From the NCBI GenBank assembly GCA_003343885.1, contig QAKH01000065.1, positions 1 to 26,754 on the forward strand: DNA of 26,754 nucleotides, given 5' to 3'. How positions within the stretch are numbered: the first letter of the stretch is position 1; each line of letters opens with the position of its first letter. This DNA is from Clostridiales bacterium (GTDB taxonomy: Bacteria; Bacillota; Clostridia; Oscillospirales; CAG-382). Position numbers and translations under genes: made by a program. The notes beneath the pieces were generated by a model that was given only the letters and a program-made list of their open reading frames with translations, was not told the origin of the DNA and searched no databases. Shown here piece after piece: positions 1 through 9,641 of this stretch.

Positions 1-8
1 TTCTATAC

Positions 9-34
9 AAAAAATCGAGGATCTTCATCCTCGA
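9..34 (-). terminator. Intrinsic terminator of the purine operon
   Basis: On the minus strand a perfect 8-bp stem (arms 27-34 and 15-22, sequence TCGAGGAT/ATCCTCGA) with a GAAG loop is followed directly by six T residues at 14-9. It lies about 90 bases after the fhs stop codon and would end the long purine transcript. A weaker GGGG/CCCC hairpin lies just upstream at 42-62. Nothing else is seen between it and fhs. Confidence 0.9.
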
Positions 35-125
35 CTTCTTGGGGACTTCTTAAACAGCCCCAAAGATTTATTGTTTATTGGGAAATGGTAATAATCAGGC
101 AAAAACGAGATAAATCATCAAAAAA

Positions 126-1802
126 TCAGAACAGACCTGAGATTTTTCCGTTTTCGTCAACGTCAATTTTTTCAGCCGCCGGCACTTTGGGAAGCCCCGG
201 CAGGGTCATAATATCTCCGGTAAGAACTACTATAAATCCGGCTCCGGCGGATACCTTGACATTTTTAACAGTTATGCGGAAATGCTCGGGGGCGCCAAGC
301 TTTGAGGGATCATCGGAGAAACTGTATTGTGTTTTAGCAATACAAACCGGCAAGTTTGAAAAACCAAGCTCGGTAAGTTTCTTTATCTGATTTTTCGCAG
401 CCGGAAGATAGTCTACACCGTCTCCGCCATATATTTTCTTAACAACAGACTCGATTTTGTCTTCAATTGTGCCTTCAAGACCGTATGAAAAAGTAAAATC
501 GTTGGGAGACTCGCAGAGCTCTACAACTTCCTTTGCAAGCTCAGTTCCGCCGTCTGAGCCCTTTGCCCATACATCTGAAAGTATCGCTTTTACTCCGAGC
601 TTGCGGCATTTTTCAATGACAAGTGCCACTTCTTCGTCAGTATCGGTCGGGAACTTGTTAACAGCGACAACAGCCGGTAGCTTGTAAACAGTAGTAATAT
701 TTGATACATGCCTCAGGAGATTTGGTAGTCCCTTTTCGAGAGCCGCAAGATCGGGTGTAGACAGTTCATTTTTAGCTAATCCGCCATGCATCTTAAGCGC
801 ACGAATTGTCGCTACCACAACGACTGCTGACGGGGTAAGACCTGCGTATCTGCATTTAATGTCAAGGAATTTCTCCGCTCCGAGATCGGCTCCAAAGCCA
901 GCCTCTGTTACGGTATAATCGCCAAGCTTTAGAGCAGTGCGGGTTGCGATAACTGAATTGCAGCCGTGGGCAATGTTCGCAAAAGGTCCTCCGTGAACAA
1001 GCGCCGGAGTGCCTTCAAGCGTCTGAACTAAGTTTGGTTTCAGAGCGTCCTTCAGAAGGGCGGTCATTGCGCCCTGCGCCTTCAAATCAGCACAGGTAAC
1101 CGGTTTGTCATCATAGGTATATCCCACAATTATGCGTGACAAACGCTCTTTTAAGTCTGTAATAGAGGAAGACAGGCATAAAACAGCCATGATTTCGGAA
1201 GCTACGGTTATATCAAATCCGTCTTCACGGGGCGTTCCGTTTGCTTTTCCTCCAAGTCCGTCAACTATGTTTCTTAACTGCCTGTCGTTCATATCAACAC
1301 AGCGCTTCCAGGTGATTTTGCGAACATCAATACCAAGCGCGTTTCCCTGTTGAATGTGGTTGTCAAGCATTGCCGCCAAAAGGTTATTTGCCGCGCCTAT
1401 TGCGTGAAAATCACCGGTAAAATGAAGGTTTATGTCCTCCATGGGAACAACTTGGGCGTATCCGCCGCCGGCAGCGCCGCCCTTAATGCCGAATACCGGA
1501 CCGAGCGATGGCTCACGAAGAGCGACAGTTACCTTTTTTCCTATTTTACGCAAGCTGTCGGCAAGACCGATTGTTGTAGTTGTCTTGCCCTCGCCGGCAG
1601 GCGTAGGAGTGATTGCCGTAACGAGAATAAGCTTTCCGTCCGGAATGTTTTTACTGTCGTTCAAAAGTGATAAATCAATTTTTGCCTTATAGTTTCCGTA
1701 TTGTTCAATATATTTTTCATCAATTCCTGCGTCAGACGCAATGTCGCATATGTGCCGCAGGTTTACAGACTGCGCAATTTCTATGTCAGATTTGTAATCC
1801 AT
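126..1802 (-). CDS. fhs: Formate-tetrahydrofolate ligase
   Basis: This cytosolic enzyme makes 10-formyl-THF from formate, THF and ATP. The 558-residue length is that of full FTHFS. A P-loop-like nucleotide motif TPTPAGEGKTT spans about residues 65-75, and the typical REPSLGPVFGIKGGAAGGGYAQ region follows. It is the last gene of the purine operon, 17 bases after purL, with a GGAGGTC-type ribosome site close to the ATG. 10-formyl-THF is the co-substrate of PurN and of the AICAR transformylase, both encoded upstream in the same operon, so its supply role here is clear. An FNT channel gene in the operon may deliver formate. The gene shows no sign of damage, and the family assignment is firm. Confidence 0.97.
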   Translation of the reverse strand: MDYKSDIEIAQSVNLRHICDIASDAGIDEKYIEQYGNYKAKIDLSLLNDSKNIPDGKLILVTAITPTPAGEGKTTTTIGLADSLRKIGKKVTVALREPSLGPVFGIKGGAAGGGYAQVVPMEDINLHFTGDFHAIGAANNLLAAMLDNHIQQGNALGIDVRKITWKRCVDMNDRQLRNIVDGLGGKANGTPREDGFDITVASEIMAVLCLSSSITDLKERLSRIIVGYTYDDKPVTCADLKAQGAMTALLKDALKPNLVQTLEGTPALVHGGPFANIAHGCNSVIATRTALKLGDYTVTEAGFGADLGAEKFLDIKCRYAGLTPSAVVVVATIRALKMHGGLAKNELSTPDLAALEKGLPNLLRHVSNITTVYKLPAVVAVNKFPTDTDEEVALVIEKCRKLGVKAILSDVWAKGSDGGTELAKEVVELCESPNDFTFSYGLEGTIEDKIESVVKKIYGGDGVDYLPAAKNQIKKLTELGFSNLPVCIAKTQYSFSDDPSKLGAPEHFRITVKNVKVSAGAGFIVVLTGDIMTLPGLPKVPAAEKIDVDENGKISGLF

Positions 1803-1819
1803 AAAATGACCTCCGGTAA

Positions 1820-4800
1820 TTATTTGAAGTATTTGACTGCCGCAAGGAACATGCCTATGTCAAAATCGCCGGGTACGTTTTTATATAGTCCGCTTCCAAT
1901 ACGTTCAGAATGTCCCATCTTTCCGAAAACTCTGCCGTCGGGAGAGGTGATGCCTTCTATTGCGTACATGGAATTGTTCGGGTTGAAATGTATATCCGAA
2001 GTGGGATTTCCGGAAAGATCTACATACTGTGTTGCAATCTGTCCGTTTTCGGCAAGAGAGTGAATTAATGCGTCGTCGCCAATGAATCTGCCTTCACCGT
2101 GAGAAATTGCAACCGTGTAGATGTCGCCGACCTTAGTTTCGGAAAGCCACGGCGATTTGTTGGAAGCAATGCGGGTTCTTACAAGCTTTGACTGATGGCG
2201 TCCTATAGTGTTGTAGGTAAGCGTAGGGCAGTTTTCATCAGCGTCAATGATTTTTCCGTATGGAACAAGACCGAGCTTTATAAGAGCCTGGAAACCGTTG
2301 CATATTCCGCACATAAGTCCGTCACGCTTTTCAAGCAGTGCGGTTACCTGTTCTTTGATTTCGGCATTTCTGAAGAACGCCGTAATGAATTTGCCGGAGC
2401 CGTCCGGCTCGTCGCCGCCTGAAAATCCGCCGGGAATAAATATTATTTGCGAAGATGATACTTTTTTCGCAAAATTCTGAACACTTGAAGAAATTCCGTC
2501 AGCGTCCAAATTGTTTATTACCATAATCTCAGCAGATGCGCCGGCGTCTTCAAGAGCTTTTGCCGTGTCGTACTCGCAGTTCGTACCCGGAAATACCGGA
2601 ATAAGTACCTTTGGGCGAGCACTCAAAACAGTTGGCGCCTTTCTTTCGGAAGCTGAAACTTCATATGAGAAAGCTTCGACAGGAGCATCGGAAGACTCTA
2701 TGTTGCACGGGAATACCTTTTCAAGCTTGTTCTCGTAAACCGAAAGAATATCGCTTGCCAAAACGCAGCTTCCGTTAAATTCAAAAATACGCTGTTCGGT
2801 AACAAATCCGATAGTTTTACCAACGTCGCAGTTCTTTTTGAGTTCAAGTATAAATGCACCGTATGAGTATGAGAACAAATCGTCAAGCGCAAGGTCTTTT
2901 TCAAAACAGAAACCGTAATCGTTTCCGAAACACATCTTCATTACTGCTTCTGCGATGCCGCCGTAAGTTAACGTGTACGCCGATATTGCAGTGCCGTTTC
3001 TTAACAGCTCAGTGACCTTTGAATATACGTTAAGCAAAGAAGACATAACCGGAAGTCCGTCTGCGCCGTATTCAGGCTTTAAGAGAACGACTTCACTGCC
3101 TGCGGTCTTGAATTCGTTGGACACAATGTACTCGGTTTTGCTTGTTGTAACGGCAAAAGAAACAAGGGTAGGGGGAACGTCTAACCTTTCAAAAGATCCG
3201 CTCATGGAGTCCTTGCCGCCGATAGAAGCGACACCGAAATCTTTCTGCGCTCTGAACGCACCTAAAAGTGCCGCAAGAGGCTTGCCCCAGCGCTTGGGAT
3301 CTTTTCCGGGCTTTTCAAAATACTCCTGGAATGTCAGATACACGTCCTTGAACTCAGCGCCTGCCGCAATAAGCTTAGATATGCTCTCAACAACTGCAAG
3401 ATATGCGCCGTGGTACGGACTTTTCTCTGCAATGAAAGGATTGTATCCCCATGACATGAGGGAACAGCAGTCAGTGTGCCCGTTTTCAACGGATATTTTA
3501 TGAACCATTGCCTGAATAGGGGTAAGCTGGCGTTTTCCGCCGAAAGGCATAAGAACAGTGCCGGCGCCGATTGTTGAGTCAAAACGCTCGGAAAGTCCTC
3601 GCTTTGAGCATACGTTCAGATCGCCTGCAAGGTTCTTCAAACGCTCTTCAAATGAACCGTCAGTATGTTTTGAAAACTCTTCGGGCGCGGAAAGCTCGAT
3701 ATCAATGTGTTTTTCTGCACCGTTTGAGTTAAGGAAAGTACGTGAAATGTCAACAATTGTTTTGCCGTTCCAGTGCATAACAAGGCGAGGCTTTTCAGTT
3801 ACGCTTGCGATAACAGTTGCTTCAAGATTTTCAGATTTTGCTATCTCAAGAAATGCAGTAACATTCTGAGGTTCAACAACAACCGCCATTCTTTCCTGAG
3901 ATTCGCTGATTGCAAGCTCAGTGCCGTCAAGACCTTCATATTTTTTCGGAACTGCGTTAAGATTTATATCAAGACCGTCTGCAAGCTCTCCAACCGCAAC
4001 GGAAACTCCTCCTGCGCCGAAATCGTTGCAGCGCTTTATCATGCGGCAGGCGGTGGGATTGCGGAACAGTCTTTGCAGCTTTCTTTCTTCCGGAGCGTTT
4101 CCTTTTTGTACTTCTGCACCGCAGCTTTCAAGAGAACTCTCCGTATGAGCCTTTGATGAGCCGGTTGCACCTCCGCAGCCGTCACGTCCTGTCCGGCCGC
4201 CAAGAAGAATGACACAGTCGCCGGGCTGCGGAACTTCACGCCTGACATTTTTTGCGGGAGCTGCCGCAATTACAGCGCCGATTTCCATGCGTTTAGCGGC
4301 GTAACCGTCGTGATACAGCTCGTCGACCATGCCGGTAGCAAGACCTATCTGATTGCCGTATGAGGAATATCCTGCGGCGGCAGTGGTTACTATTTTTCTC
4401 TGAGGAAGTTTACCTTTGATTGTTTCAGAAACCGGTACAGTAGGATCTGCGGCGCCGGTTACACGCATTGCGGCATAAACGTATGAACGTCCGGAAAGGG
4501 GATCTCGTATCGCGCCGCCGATACAGGTTGCAGCACCTCCGAAAGGCTCAATTTCAGTCGGGTGATTGTGCGTTTCATTTTTAAACAGAAGTAACCACGG
4601 CTGTTTTTCGCCGTCTACCTCAACGTCGATTTTTACCGTGCAGGCGTTTATCTCTTCAGATTCGTCAAGCTTTGCAAGTTTTCCGCGGCTCTTCAAATAT
4701 TTTGCCGCAAGAGTAGCAACGTCCATTAAGTTGATTGGCTTGTCACGTCCGAGTGCCTCACGTGTTTTAATGTAGTCGTTGTATGTCTTCTGTAAAAGCT

Positions 4801-5518
4801 CGTCTTCAAAAGTTACATTGTCAATAGTTGTTAAAAATGTAGTGTGACGGCAGTGGTCTGACCAGTAAGTATCTATCATCTTTATTTCCGTGATTGTAGG
4901 ATCACGCTTTTCAGAAGCAAAATACTGCCTGCAGAACTGTATGTCGTCAATATCCATTGCGAGTCCGAGTTTCTTGATAAGTCCTTCAAGACCTGCCTTG
5001 TCCATGGAAATAAACCCGTCAACAGTGTCTATTTTTTCGGGTATAACGTAGTTTGCGGCAAGTGTTTCCGGCATTGAAAGAGATGCTTCTCTTGCTTCAA
5101 CAGGATTTATTACGTACTTCTTTATCTCGGCAATTTGTTTTTCGGAAAGCTTTCCGTAAAGCATGTATACCTTTGCCGTACGCACGGCAGGACGGTTTCC
5201 TTTTGAAATAATCTGAATACACTGTGAAGCAGAATCCGCTCTCTGATCAAACTGACCTGGCAGATACTCGGCTGCGAAAACTACGCAATTTTTGTCTTCC
5301 GGAACAGTGTCATAAACCACATCAAGCTGAGGCTCTGAAAAGACGGTTTTCTTTGCGTACTCAAAAAGCGCCTCGTCTATGTTTTCAACGTCGTATCTGT
5401 TAATAATACGAACATTTTCAAGCGAGTCAATGCTTAAAAGGGAGCGTGCGTCGTTTAAAAGAGCCGTGGCTTCGTGCATAAACTCTTTTTTCTTTTCAAC
5501 AAAAACTCTGTATACCAT
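1820..5518 (-). CDS. purL: Phosphoribosylformylglycinamidine synthase, single-chain long form
   Basis: This enzyme converts FGAR to FGAM with ATP and glutamine. At 1232 residues it is the long form that joins the PurL synthetase and a PurQ-like glutaminase in one chain, so no separate purS or purQ is needed and none is seen. The synthetase part contains DTYWSDHCRHTTF near residue 215 and FKNETHNHPTEIEPFGGAATC. The C-terminal glutamine amidotransferase domain starts around residue 970 with LIPVFPGTNCEYDTA. Its likely nucleophile is Cys1073 (MCGICNGFQ), with His1203 and Glu1205 in GHSERIG. The gene starts 2 bases after the purD stop, so the two are probably translationally coupled. Confidence 0.97.
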   Translation of the reverse strand: MVYRVFVEKKKEFMHEATALLNDARSLLSIDSLENVRIINRYDVENIDEALFEYAKKTVFSEPQLDVVYDTVPEDKNCVVFAAEYLPGQFDQRADSASQCIQIISKGNRPAVRTAKVYMLYGKLSEKQIAEIKKYVINPVEAREASLSMPETLAANYVIPEKIDTVDGFISMDKAGLEGLIKKLGLAMDIDDIQFCRQYFASEKRDPTITEIKMIDTYWSDHCRHTTFLTTIDNVTFEDELLQKTYNDYIKTREALGRDKPINLMDVATLAAKYLKSRGKLAKLDESEEINACTVKIDVEVDGEKQPWLLLFKNETHNHPTEIEPFGGAATCIGGAIRDPLSGRSYVYAAMRVTGAADPTVPVSETIKGKLPQRKIVTTAAAGYSSYGNQIGLATGMVDELYHDGYAAKRMEIGAVIAAAPAKNVRREVPQPGDCVILLGGRTGRDGCGGATGSSKAHTESSLESCGAEVQKGNAPEERKLQRLFRNPTACRMIKRCNDFGAGGVSVAVGELADGLDINLNAVPKKYEGLDGTELAISESQERMAVVVEPQNVTAFLEIAKSENLEATVIASVTEKPRLVMHWNGKTIVDISRTFLNSNGAEKHIDIELSAPEEFSKHTDGSFEERLKNLAGDLNVCSKRGLSERFDSTIGAGTVLMPFGGKRQLTPIQAMVHKISVENGHTDCCSLMSWGYNPFIAEKSPYHGAYLAVVESISKLIAAGAEFKDVYLTFQEYFEKPGKDPKRWGKPLAALLGAFRAQKDFGVASIGGKDSMSGSFERLDVPPTLVSFAVTTSKTEYIVSNEFKTAGSEVVLLKPEYGADGLPVMSSLLNVYSKVTELLRNGTAISAYTLTYGGIAEAVMKMCFGNDYGFCFEKDLALDDLFSYSYGAFILELKKNCDVGKTIGFVTEQRIFEFNGSCVLASDILSVYENKLEKVFPCNIESSDAPVEAFSYEVSASERKAPTVLSARPKVLIPVFPGTNCEYDTAKALEDAGASAEIMVINNLDADGISSSVQNFAKKVSSSQIIFIPGGFSGGDEPDGSGKFITAFFRNAEIKEQVTALLEKRDGLMCGICNGFQALIKLGLVPYGKIIDADENCPTLTYNTIGRHQSKLVRTRIASNKSPWLSETKVGDIYTVAISHGEGRFIGDDALIHSLAENGQIATQYVDLSGNPTSDIHFNPNNSMYAIEGITSPDGRVFGKMGHSERIGSGLYKNVPGDFDIGMFLAAVKYFK

Positions 5519-5520
5519 TA

Positions 5521-6816
5521 TCAGTTCTCCTTTTTTGAAATAGCAAGCGCCTTTGCTCCGATGTCTTTGCGGTAGTATGCGTTTTTAAAGGATATTTCGG
5601 AAACACGCTCATAGGCTTTTTCAATCGCCTTTTCAAGGCTTTCGCCGGTGGCTGTAACTCCGAGAACTCTGCCTCCGGAAGTAAGGAGCGCTCCGTCTGA
5701 GAGCTTTGCGCCGGCAACATATACGTAATCGGCGACAGACTGCGGAATTGTAATTTCAAATCCGGTGTCGTATTTCTGCGGATACCCGTCAGACGCCATT
5801 ACGACACAGCATGCATGACCGTCGGAAAAAACAACGTCGGTTTTGTCGAGCGTGCCGTTTGTGACAGACTGCATGACCGTGAACAGATCGCTTTCAAGAA
5901 GAGGCAGTACGACCTGCGTTTCAGGATCGCCGAAACGGCAGTTGTATTCAATTACCTTTGGACCGTTTTCGGTTATCATCAGTCCGAAATAAAGACAGCC
6001 TTTAAAAGTTCTTCCCTCTGCGTTCATAGCGTTTATTGTCGGGATAAATATTTCCTTCATGCACCTTTCGGCGATATCCTTTGTGTAAACAGGATTGGGC
6101 GCTATAGTTCCCATCCCTCCGGTGTTAAGTCCCTTGTCACCGTCTTTTGCACGCTTGTGGTCCATAGAAGATACCATGGGGACAAGTGTTTTACCATCAG
6201 TAAATGAAAGAACGGATACTTCAGGACCTGTGAGAAATTCTTCTATAACAATACTGCTGCCGCTTTCGCCGAAAATTTTATCCTGCATCATTGATTTTAC
6301 GGCGTCCTTTGCCATTTCACGGCTTTCGGCAATTATAACGCCCTTGCCTAAAGCAAGTCCGTCGGCTTTTATTACCGTAGGAATAGGCGCAGTTTCAAGA
6401 TATTCAAGAGCCTTTTCCATGTCCGTGAATACTTCGTAAGCGGCAGTAGGTATGCCGTATTTTTTCATAAGATTTTTGGAAAACACCTTGCTGCCTTCAA
6501 TAATCGCAGCGTTTTTTCTCGGGCCAAAGCAGGGAATACCACACTCTTCGAGCTCGTCAACCGCTCCGAGAACAAGCGGATCGTCCGGAGCTACCACAGC
6601 GTAGTCGATTTTGTTTTCTTTTGCAAAAGCGCAAATCCCGTTTATATCCTTTGCGCCAATATCAACACATGTTGCGTCGGACGCAATTCCTCCGTTTCCG
6701 GGAAGAGCAAAAATTTCGGTAATACTCTTGTTTTCCTTTAATTTTTTTATAATGGCGTGCTCTCTTCCGCCGCCGCCAACAACCATTATTTTCATACTTG
6801 TTATGTTTAAACGCAA
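5521..6816 (-). CDS. purD: Phosphoribosylamine-glycine ligase (GAR synthetase)
   Basis: This ATP-grasp ligase joins phosphoribosylamine and glycine to give GAR, the second purine step. The N-terminal MVVGGGGREHAI motif, the GLALGKGVI region and GGMGTIAPNP are all present. Two starts are possible. A TTG at 6816 gives 431 residues and has an AAGGAG ribosome site 7 bases upstream. The ATG at 6795 gives 424 residues and the more usual N-terminus MKIMVVGGGG, but has no ribosome site at normal spacing. I keep the TTG start because of the spacing. The stop lies 2 bases before purL. The leader before it is about 110 bases long and partly self-complementary. Confidence 0.95.
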   Translation of the reverse strand: MRLNITSMKIMVVGGGGREHAIIKKLKENKSITEIFALPGNGGIASDATCVDIGAKDINGICAFAKENKIDYAVVAPDDPLVLGAVDELEECGIPCFGPRKNAAIIEGSKVFSKNLMKKYGIPTAAYEVFTDMEKALEYLETAPIPTVIKADGLALGKGVIIAESREMAKDAVKSMMQDKIFGESGSSIVIEEFLTGPEVSVLSFTDGKTLVPMVSSMDHKRAKDGDKGLNTGGMGTIAPNPVYTKDIAERCMKEIFIPTINAMNAEGRTFKGCLYFGLMITENGPKVIEYNCRFGDPETQVVLPLLESDLFTVMQSVTNGTLDKTDVVFSDGHACCVVMASDGYPQKYDTGFEITIPQSVADYVYVAGAKLSDGALLTSGGRVLGVTATGESLEKAIEKAYERVSEISFKNAYYRKDIGAKALAISKKEN

Positions 6817-6820
6817 ATGC

Positions 6821-6830
6821 GCACTCCTTG
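6821..6830 (-). promoter_or_regulatory. Ribosome binding site that favours a TTG start for purD
   Basis: AAGGAG on the minus strand sits 7 bases before the TTG codon at 6816 and 28 bases before the first ATG at 6795. The spacing decides for the TTG start. A TTG start would lower initiation compared with ATG. Position limits are approximate to within a few bases. Confidence 0.6.
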
Positions 6831-6926
6831 ATAATTTTTTGTTGTAGTAATATCCGCAAAGTTCTCCGAAAATTTACGGTAAGGACACTTGCGGCATAAC
6901 TTTTGTCAATTATTTATGTCATTTAA

Positions 6927-8111
6927 TTAATGGTGGAACAGACGCATGCCGGTAAACGCCATGACAATTCCGTACTTGTTGCAGCAGTCAATAACGGCGT
7001 CGTCACGAATTGAACCGCCGGGTTCGGCAATGTAAGAAACACCGCTCTTTCTTGCGCGTTCAATGTTGTCGGAGAACGGGAAGAAAGCGTCAGAACCGAG
7101 CGAAACACCGGTAATTGTTTTTAAGTATTCGGAAGCTTCCTCTGCAGTCAACGGCTCAGGCTGTTTTGTGAAGTAACGCTGCCATACGCCGTCTGCGCAA
7201 ACATCTTCCTCGTTTTTGTTAATGTATCCATCAATAGCGTTGTCACGGTCAGCACGTCCCAAAGAGTCAAGGAAAGGAAGTGCGAGTACCTTCGGATGCA
7301 TACGTAACTGCCATGTGTCAGCCTTTGTGCCGGCAAGACGTGTGCAGTGTATTCTCGACTGCTGTCCGGCACCGACGCCGATTGCCTGTCCGTCATAAGC
7401 GAAGCAAACTGAGTTTGACTGAGTATATTTAAGCGTGATGAGCGATATAATCAGATCTCTCTTTGCTTCTTCCGAAAGTGTTTTGTTTTCGGTTACAATG
7501 TTGCTAAGCAATGAAGCGTCAATCTTAAAGTTGTTTCTGCCCTGTTCAAATGTAATACCGTATACCTGCTTGTGCTCTATTTCAGCAGGAACATAGTTTT
7601 CATCTATCTTAACTATGTTGTACGCACCCTTGCGTTTTGATTTAAGAATTTCAAGTGCTTCGGGAGTGAATCCGGGAGCTATAATTCCGTCGGAAACCTC
7701 ACGCTGAATAAGACGGGCAGTAGTTACGTCGCATACATCAGAAAGAGCGATCCAGTCGCCGAAAGAACACATTCTGTCTGTGCCTCTTGCTCTTGCGAAA
7801 GCGCAGGCAAGCGGAGAATCGTCTAATCCGTCAATGTCGTCAACAAAGCAAGCCTTTTTGAGATTGTCGGAAAGAATAGTTCCCACAGCCGCAGAAGTCG
7901 GGCTGACGTGCTTGAAAGAAGTGGCGCAGGGCATGCCTGTTGCCTCTTTAAGTTCTTTGACGAGCTGCCATGAGTTGAAAGCGTCAAGAAAATTTATGTA
8001 TCCCGGTCTTCCGCAGAGAATTTCTATCGGCAGGTCGCTTCCGTCGTGCATAAATATTTTAGCAGGCTTTTGGTTGGGGTTGCAGCCGTATTTAAGTTCA
8101 AATTCTTTCAT
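6927..8111 (-). CDS. AICAR transformylase (PurH C-terminal half only)
   Basis: It formylates AICAR (ZMP) to FAICAR using 10-formyl-THF. The 394 residues correspond only to the AICARFT part of ordinary bifunctional PurH; the N-terminal IMP cyclohydrolase domain is missing. The start ELKYGCNPNQKPA matches the RYGxNPxQ beginning of that domain. Catalytic Lys67-His68 occur in SFKHVSP, and KYTQSNSVCFAYDGQAIGVGAGQQSR is conserved. The RBS is AAAGGAAG upstream of the ATG. The gene immediately upstream in the transcript encodes an archaeal-type IMP cyclohydrolase, which supplies the missing last step. It is a complete gene, not a truncation, because it has its own start signal and an intact N-terminus. 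Confidence 0.93.
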   Translation of the reverse strand: MKEFELKYGCNPNQKPAKIFMHDGSDLPIEILCGRPGYINFLDAFNSWQLVKELKEATGMPCATSFKHVSPTSAAVGTILSDNLKKACFVDDIDGLDDSPLACAFARARGTDRMCSFGDWIALSDVCDVTTARLIQREVSDGIIAPGFTPEALEILKSKRKGAYNIVKIDENYVPAEIEHKQVYGITFEQGRNNFKIDASLLSNIVTENKTLSEEAKRDLIISLITLKYTQSNSVCFAYDGQAIGVGAGQQSRIHCTRLAGTKADTWQLRMHPKVLALPFLDSLGRADRDNAIDGYINKNEEDVCADGVWQRYFTKQPEPLTAEEASEYLKTITGVSLGSDAFFPFSDNIERARKSGVSYIAEPGGSIRDDAVIDCCNKYGIVMAFTGMRLFHH

Positions 8112-8229
8112 TGTGAGAAACTTCCTTTCGTCTTAATCAGTGTTGTGTATCTTACTTTTTTGTTATGCGCCGTATTGCACCGTATATTATTTCAGTAAAA
8201 AAGATGTCCTTATTTGCCGCCTTGTAAAC

Positions 8230-8952
8230 TTATGCGTTTTTGTTTATCAGGCGGTATTTTTGCTTGCCTGTCGTAAGGTCAGTGTATCTTACATACAGCG
8301 AAATCTTGTTAGCTTCGTCAAGATTGTTCCAGATATCGTTTGTGAATGCGTCAATATCATCGGGAATAAGAACACGCTCAGGTTCGCCCTGGAAAGTAGG
8401 AATCGGCTCACCGTCGCAAACGTATGTATGAATAAAATGTCCGAGACCTTTGACAGCGGGGTAGGAGAATGTGTATCTTGCGCAGTCAGATCCTTTGGCG
8501 TCAATACTCTTGAGGATACTCATTTCATACGAAAATGTATTTTCTCCAAAAGTCACCATACTGCTTATGCGCGGCGTAAAATTAGGTTCGTCCGGCTCAA
8601 AACAGCGGGTAGCAAGCGCAGTTGAGAAATCCTTTCCGTCTTTCAAAAAGGAATAGATAGTGTCGGTCTGGTCTCCGTTTGTTACAATGAGTTTGTTTTC
8701 GTAACTGCGGATTGCCGCATAAATGATGAGAGACGGGTCTTTTACCTTTGAAGCGTCATACGGCTCGGTAAAAAGTTCATCGCCTTTGATTTTAAAAATA
8801 CGGTTGCGGCTGTTTGCGCTTCTGCCCATAATAAAATAGGCTATAACTGCGTTTTTTCCGTCCGCACTCTGACCGGTAACAATACCTCTGCCTACATACG
8901 AATTGCCCTTGATACGCTCGCCGATAGGCTTAATCTCATAGATGTTCATCAT
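8230..8952 (-). CDS. IMP cyclohydrolase, archaeal PurO-like family
   Basis: It is expected to close FAICAR to IMP, the final step of the pathway. The 240-residue protein resembles the archaeal PurO/IMP cyclohydrolase family, not the PurH N-terminal domain. Recognisable parts are the N-terminal GNSYVGRGIVTGQSADG and YFIMGRSANSRNRIF, then later TPRISSMV and PAVKGLGHFIHTY. The ATG is preceded by GAAAGGAC at proper spacing; a second ATG follows directly. The neighbouring AICAR transformylase lacks a cyclohydrolase domain, so the pair replaces bifunctional PurH. The assignment rests on motif memory plus this context; a distant member with another role is unlikely in this position. Confidence 0.88.
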   Translation of the reverse strand: MMNIYEIKPIGERIKGNSYVGRGIVTGQSADGKNAVIAYFIMGRSANSRNRIFKIKGDELFTEPYDASKVKDPSLIIYAAIRSYENKLIVTNGDQTDTIYSFLKDGKDFSTALATRCFEPDEPNFTPRISSMVTFGENTFSYEMSILKSIDAKGSDCARYTFSYPAVKGLGHFIHTYVCDGEPIPTFQGEPERVLIPDDIDAFTNDIWNNLDEANKISLYVRYTDLTTGKQKYRLINKNA

Positions 8953-9035
8953 TTATGTCCTTTCTTTTATCATATTTAAATTTTGTCATCATCTTTATCG
9001 CATTTATCGCAAATTTTTAGCATACGCTGAACATT

Positions 9036-9641
9036 TTACGAAAGCATTGCGTGTGAAACCAGTTGAACAGCTCTCGGAAGAATAACCCATTCAGCCTCCG
9101 TCATGACACGTTTTTGTAAAATTTCCGGCGTATCGCCGTCTTTTACTTCGACAGCCTTTTGAAGAATAATTTCTCCGCCGTCAGGTACCTCATTGACAAA
9201 ATGCACGGTAGCTCCGGTTACTTTAACGCCGTACGACAGCGCGGCCTCATGTACATGAAGCCCGTAGAAACCGGCGCCGCAGAAAGAAGGTATAAGAGAG
9301 GGATGTACATTTAATATGCGCCTTGGGTAAGCGGAGGTGAATTTTTCACTGAGAATACACATAAAACCGGCAAGCACAATTAGCTGTATGCCATTTTGTT
9401 CGAGCAAAGACATAATCTTTGACTCGAATTCCGTATTGTCAGCACATTCGGATTTTAACACCGTTTCGGTATGTATTCCGGCGTTTTTTGCCCTTGTTAA
9501 GGCGTAGGCGTCAGCCTTGTTTGAAATGACTAAAGAAATCTCGGCGTCGGTGATAATGCCGCTGTTCTGCGCGTCTATCAGAGCCTGGAGATTTGTTCCG
9601 CCGCCGGAAACAAGGACGGCTACTTTAATTTTTCTGCCCAT
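9036..9641 (-). CDS. purN: Glycinamide ribonucleotide formyltransferase
   Basis: This enzyme transfers the formyl group of 10-formyl-THF to GAR. The 201-residue length fits the family. VLVSGGGTNLQALI is at the N-terminus, and the catalytic residues are Asn111, His113 (NVHPSLIPSF) and Asp154 (VPDGGEI). I chose the ATG at 9641 because AAAGGA lies 9 bases upstream and MGRKIKVAVLVSGG is the normal beginning. A longer reading to 9683 would run into the end of the channel gene. With the chosen start it still overlaps that gene by 17 bases, so the two are probably co-translated. It uses the same cofactor that fhs makes. Confidence 0.96.
   Translation of the reverse strand: MGRKIKVAVLVSGGGTNLQALIDAQNSGIITDAEISLVISNKADAYALTRAKNAGIHTETVLKSECADNTEFESKIMSLLEQNGIQLIVLAGFMCILSEKFTSAYPRRILNVHPSLIPSFCGAGFYGLHVHEAALSYGVKVTGATVHFVNEVPDGGEIILQKAVEVKDGDTPEILQKRVMTEAEWVILPRAVQLVSHAMLS

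Noticed and set aside
85..1692. Plus-strand open readings opposite fhs
   Set aside because: They are antisense to a well-conserved enzyme and show no ribosome sites or family features. The same holds for plus-strand readings opposite purL, purD, asd and feoB.
6880..6926. TTGACA in the leader before purD as a promoter
   Set aside because: No -10 element occurs at 16-18 bases.
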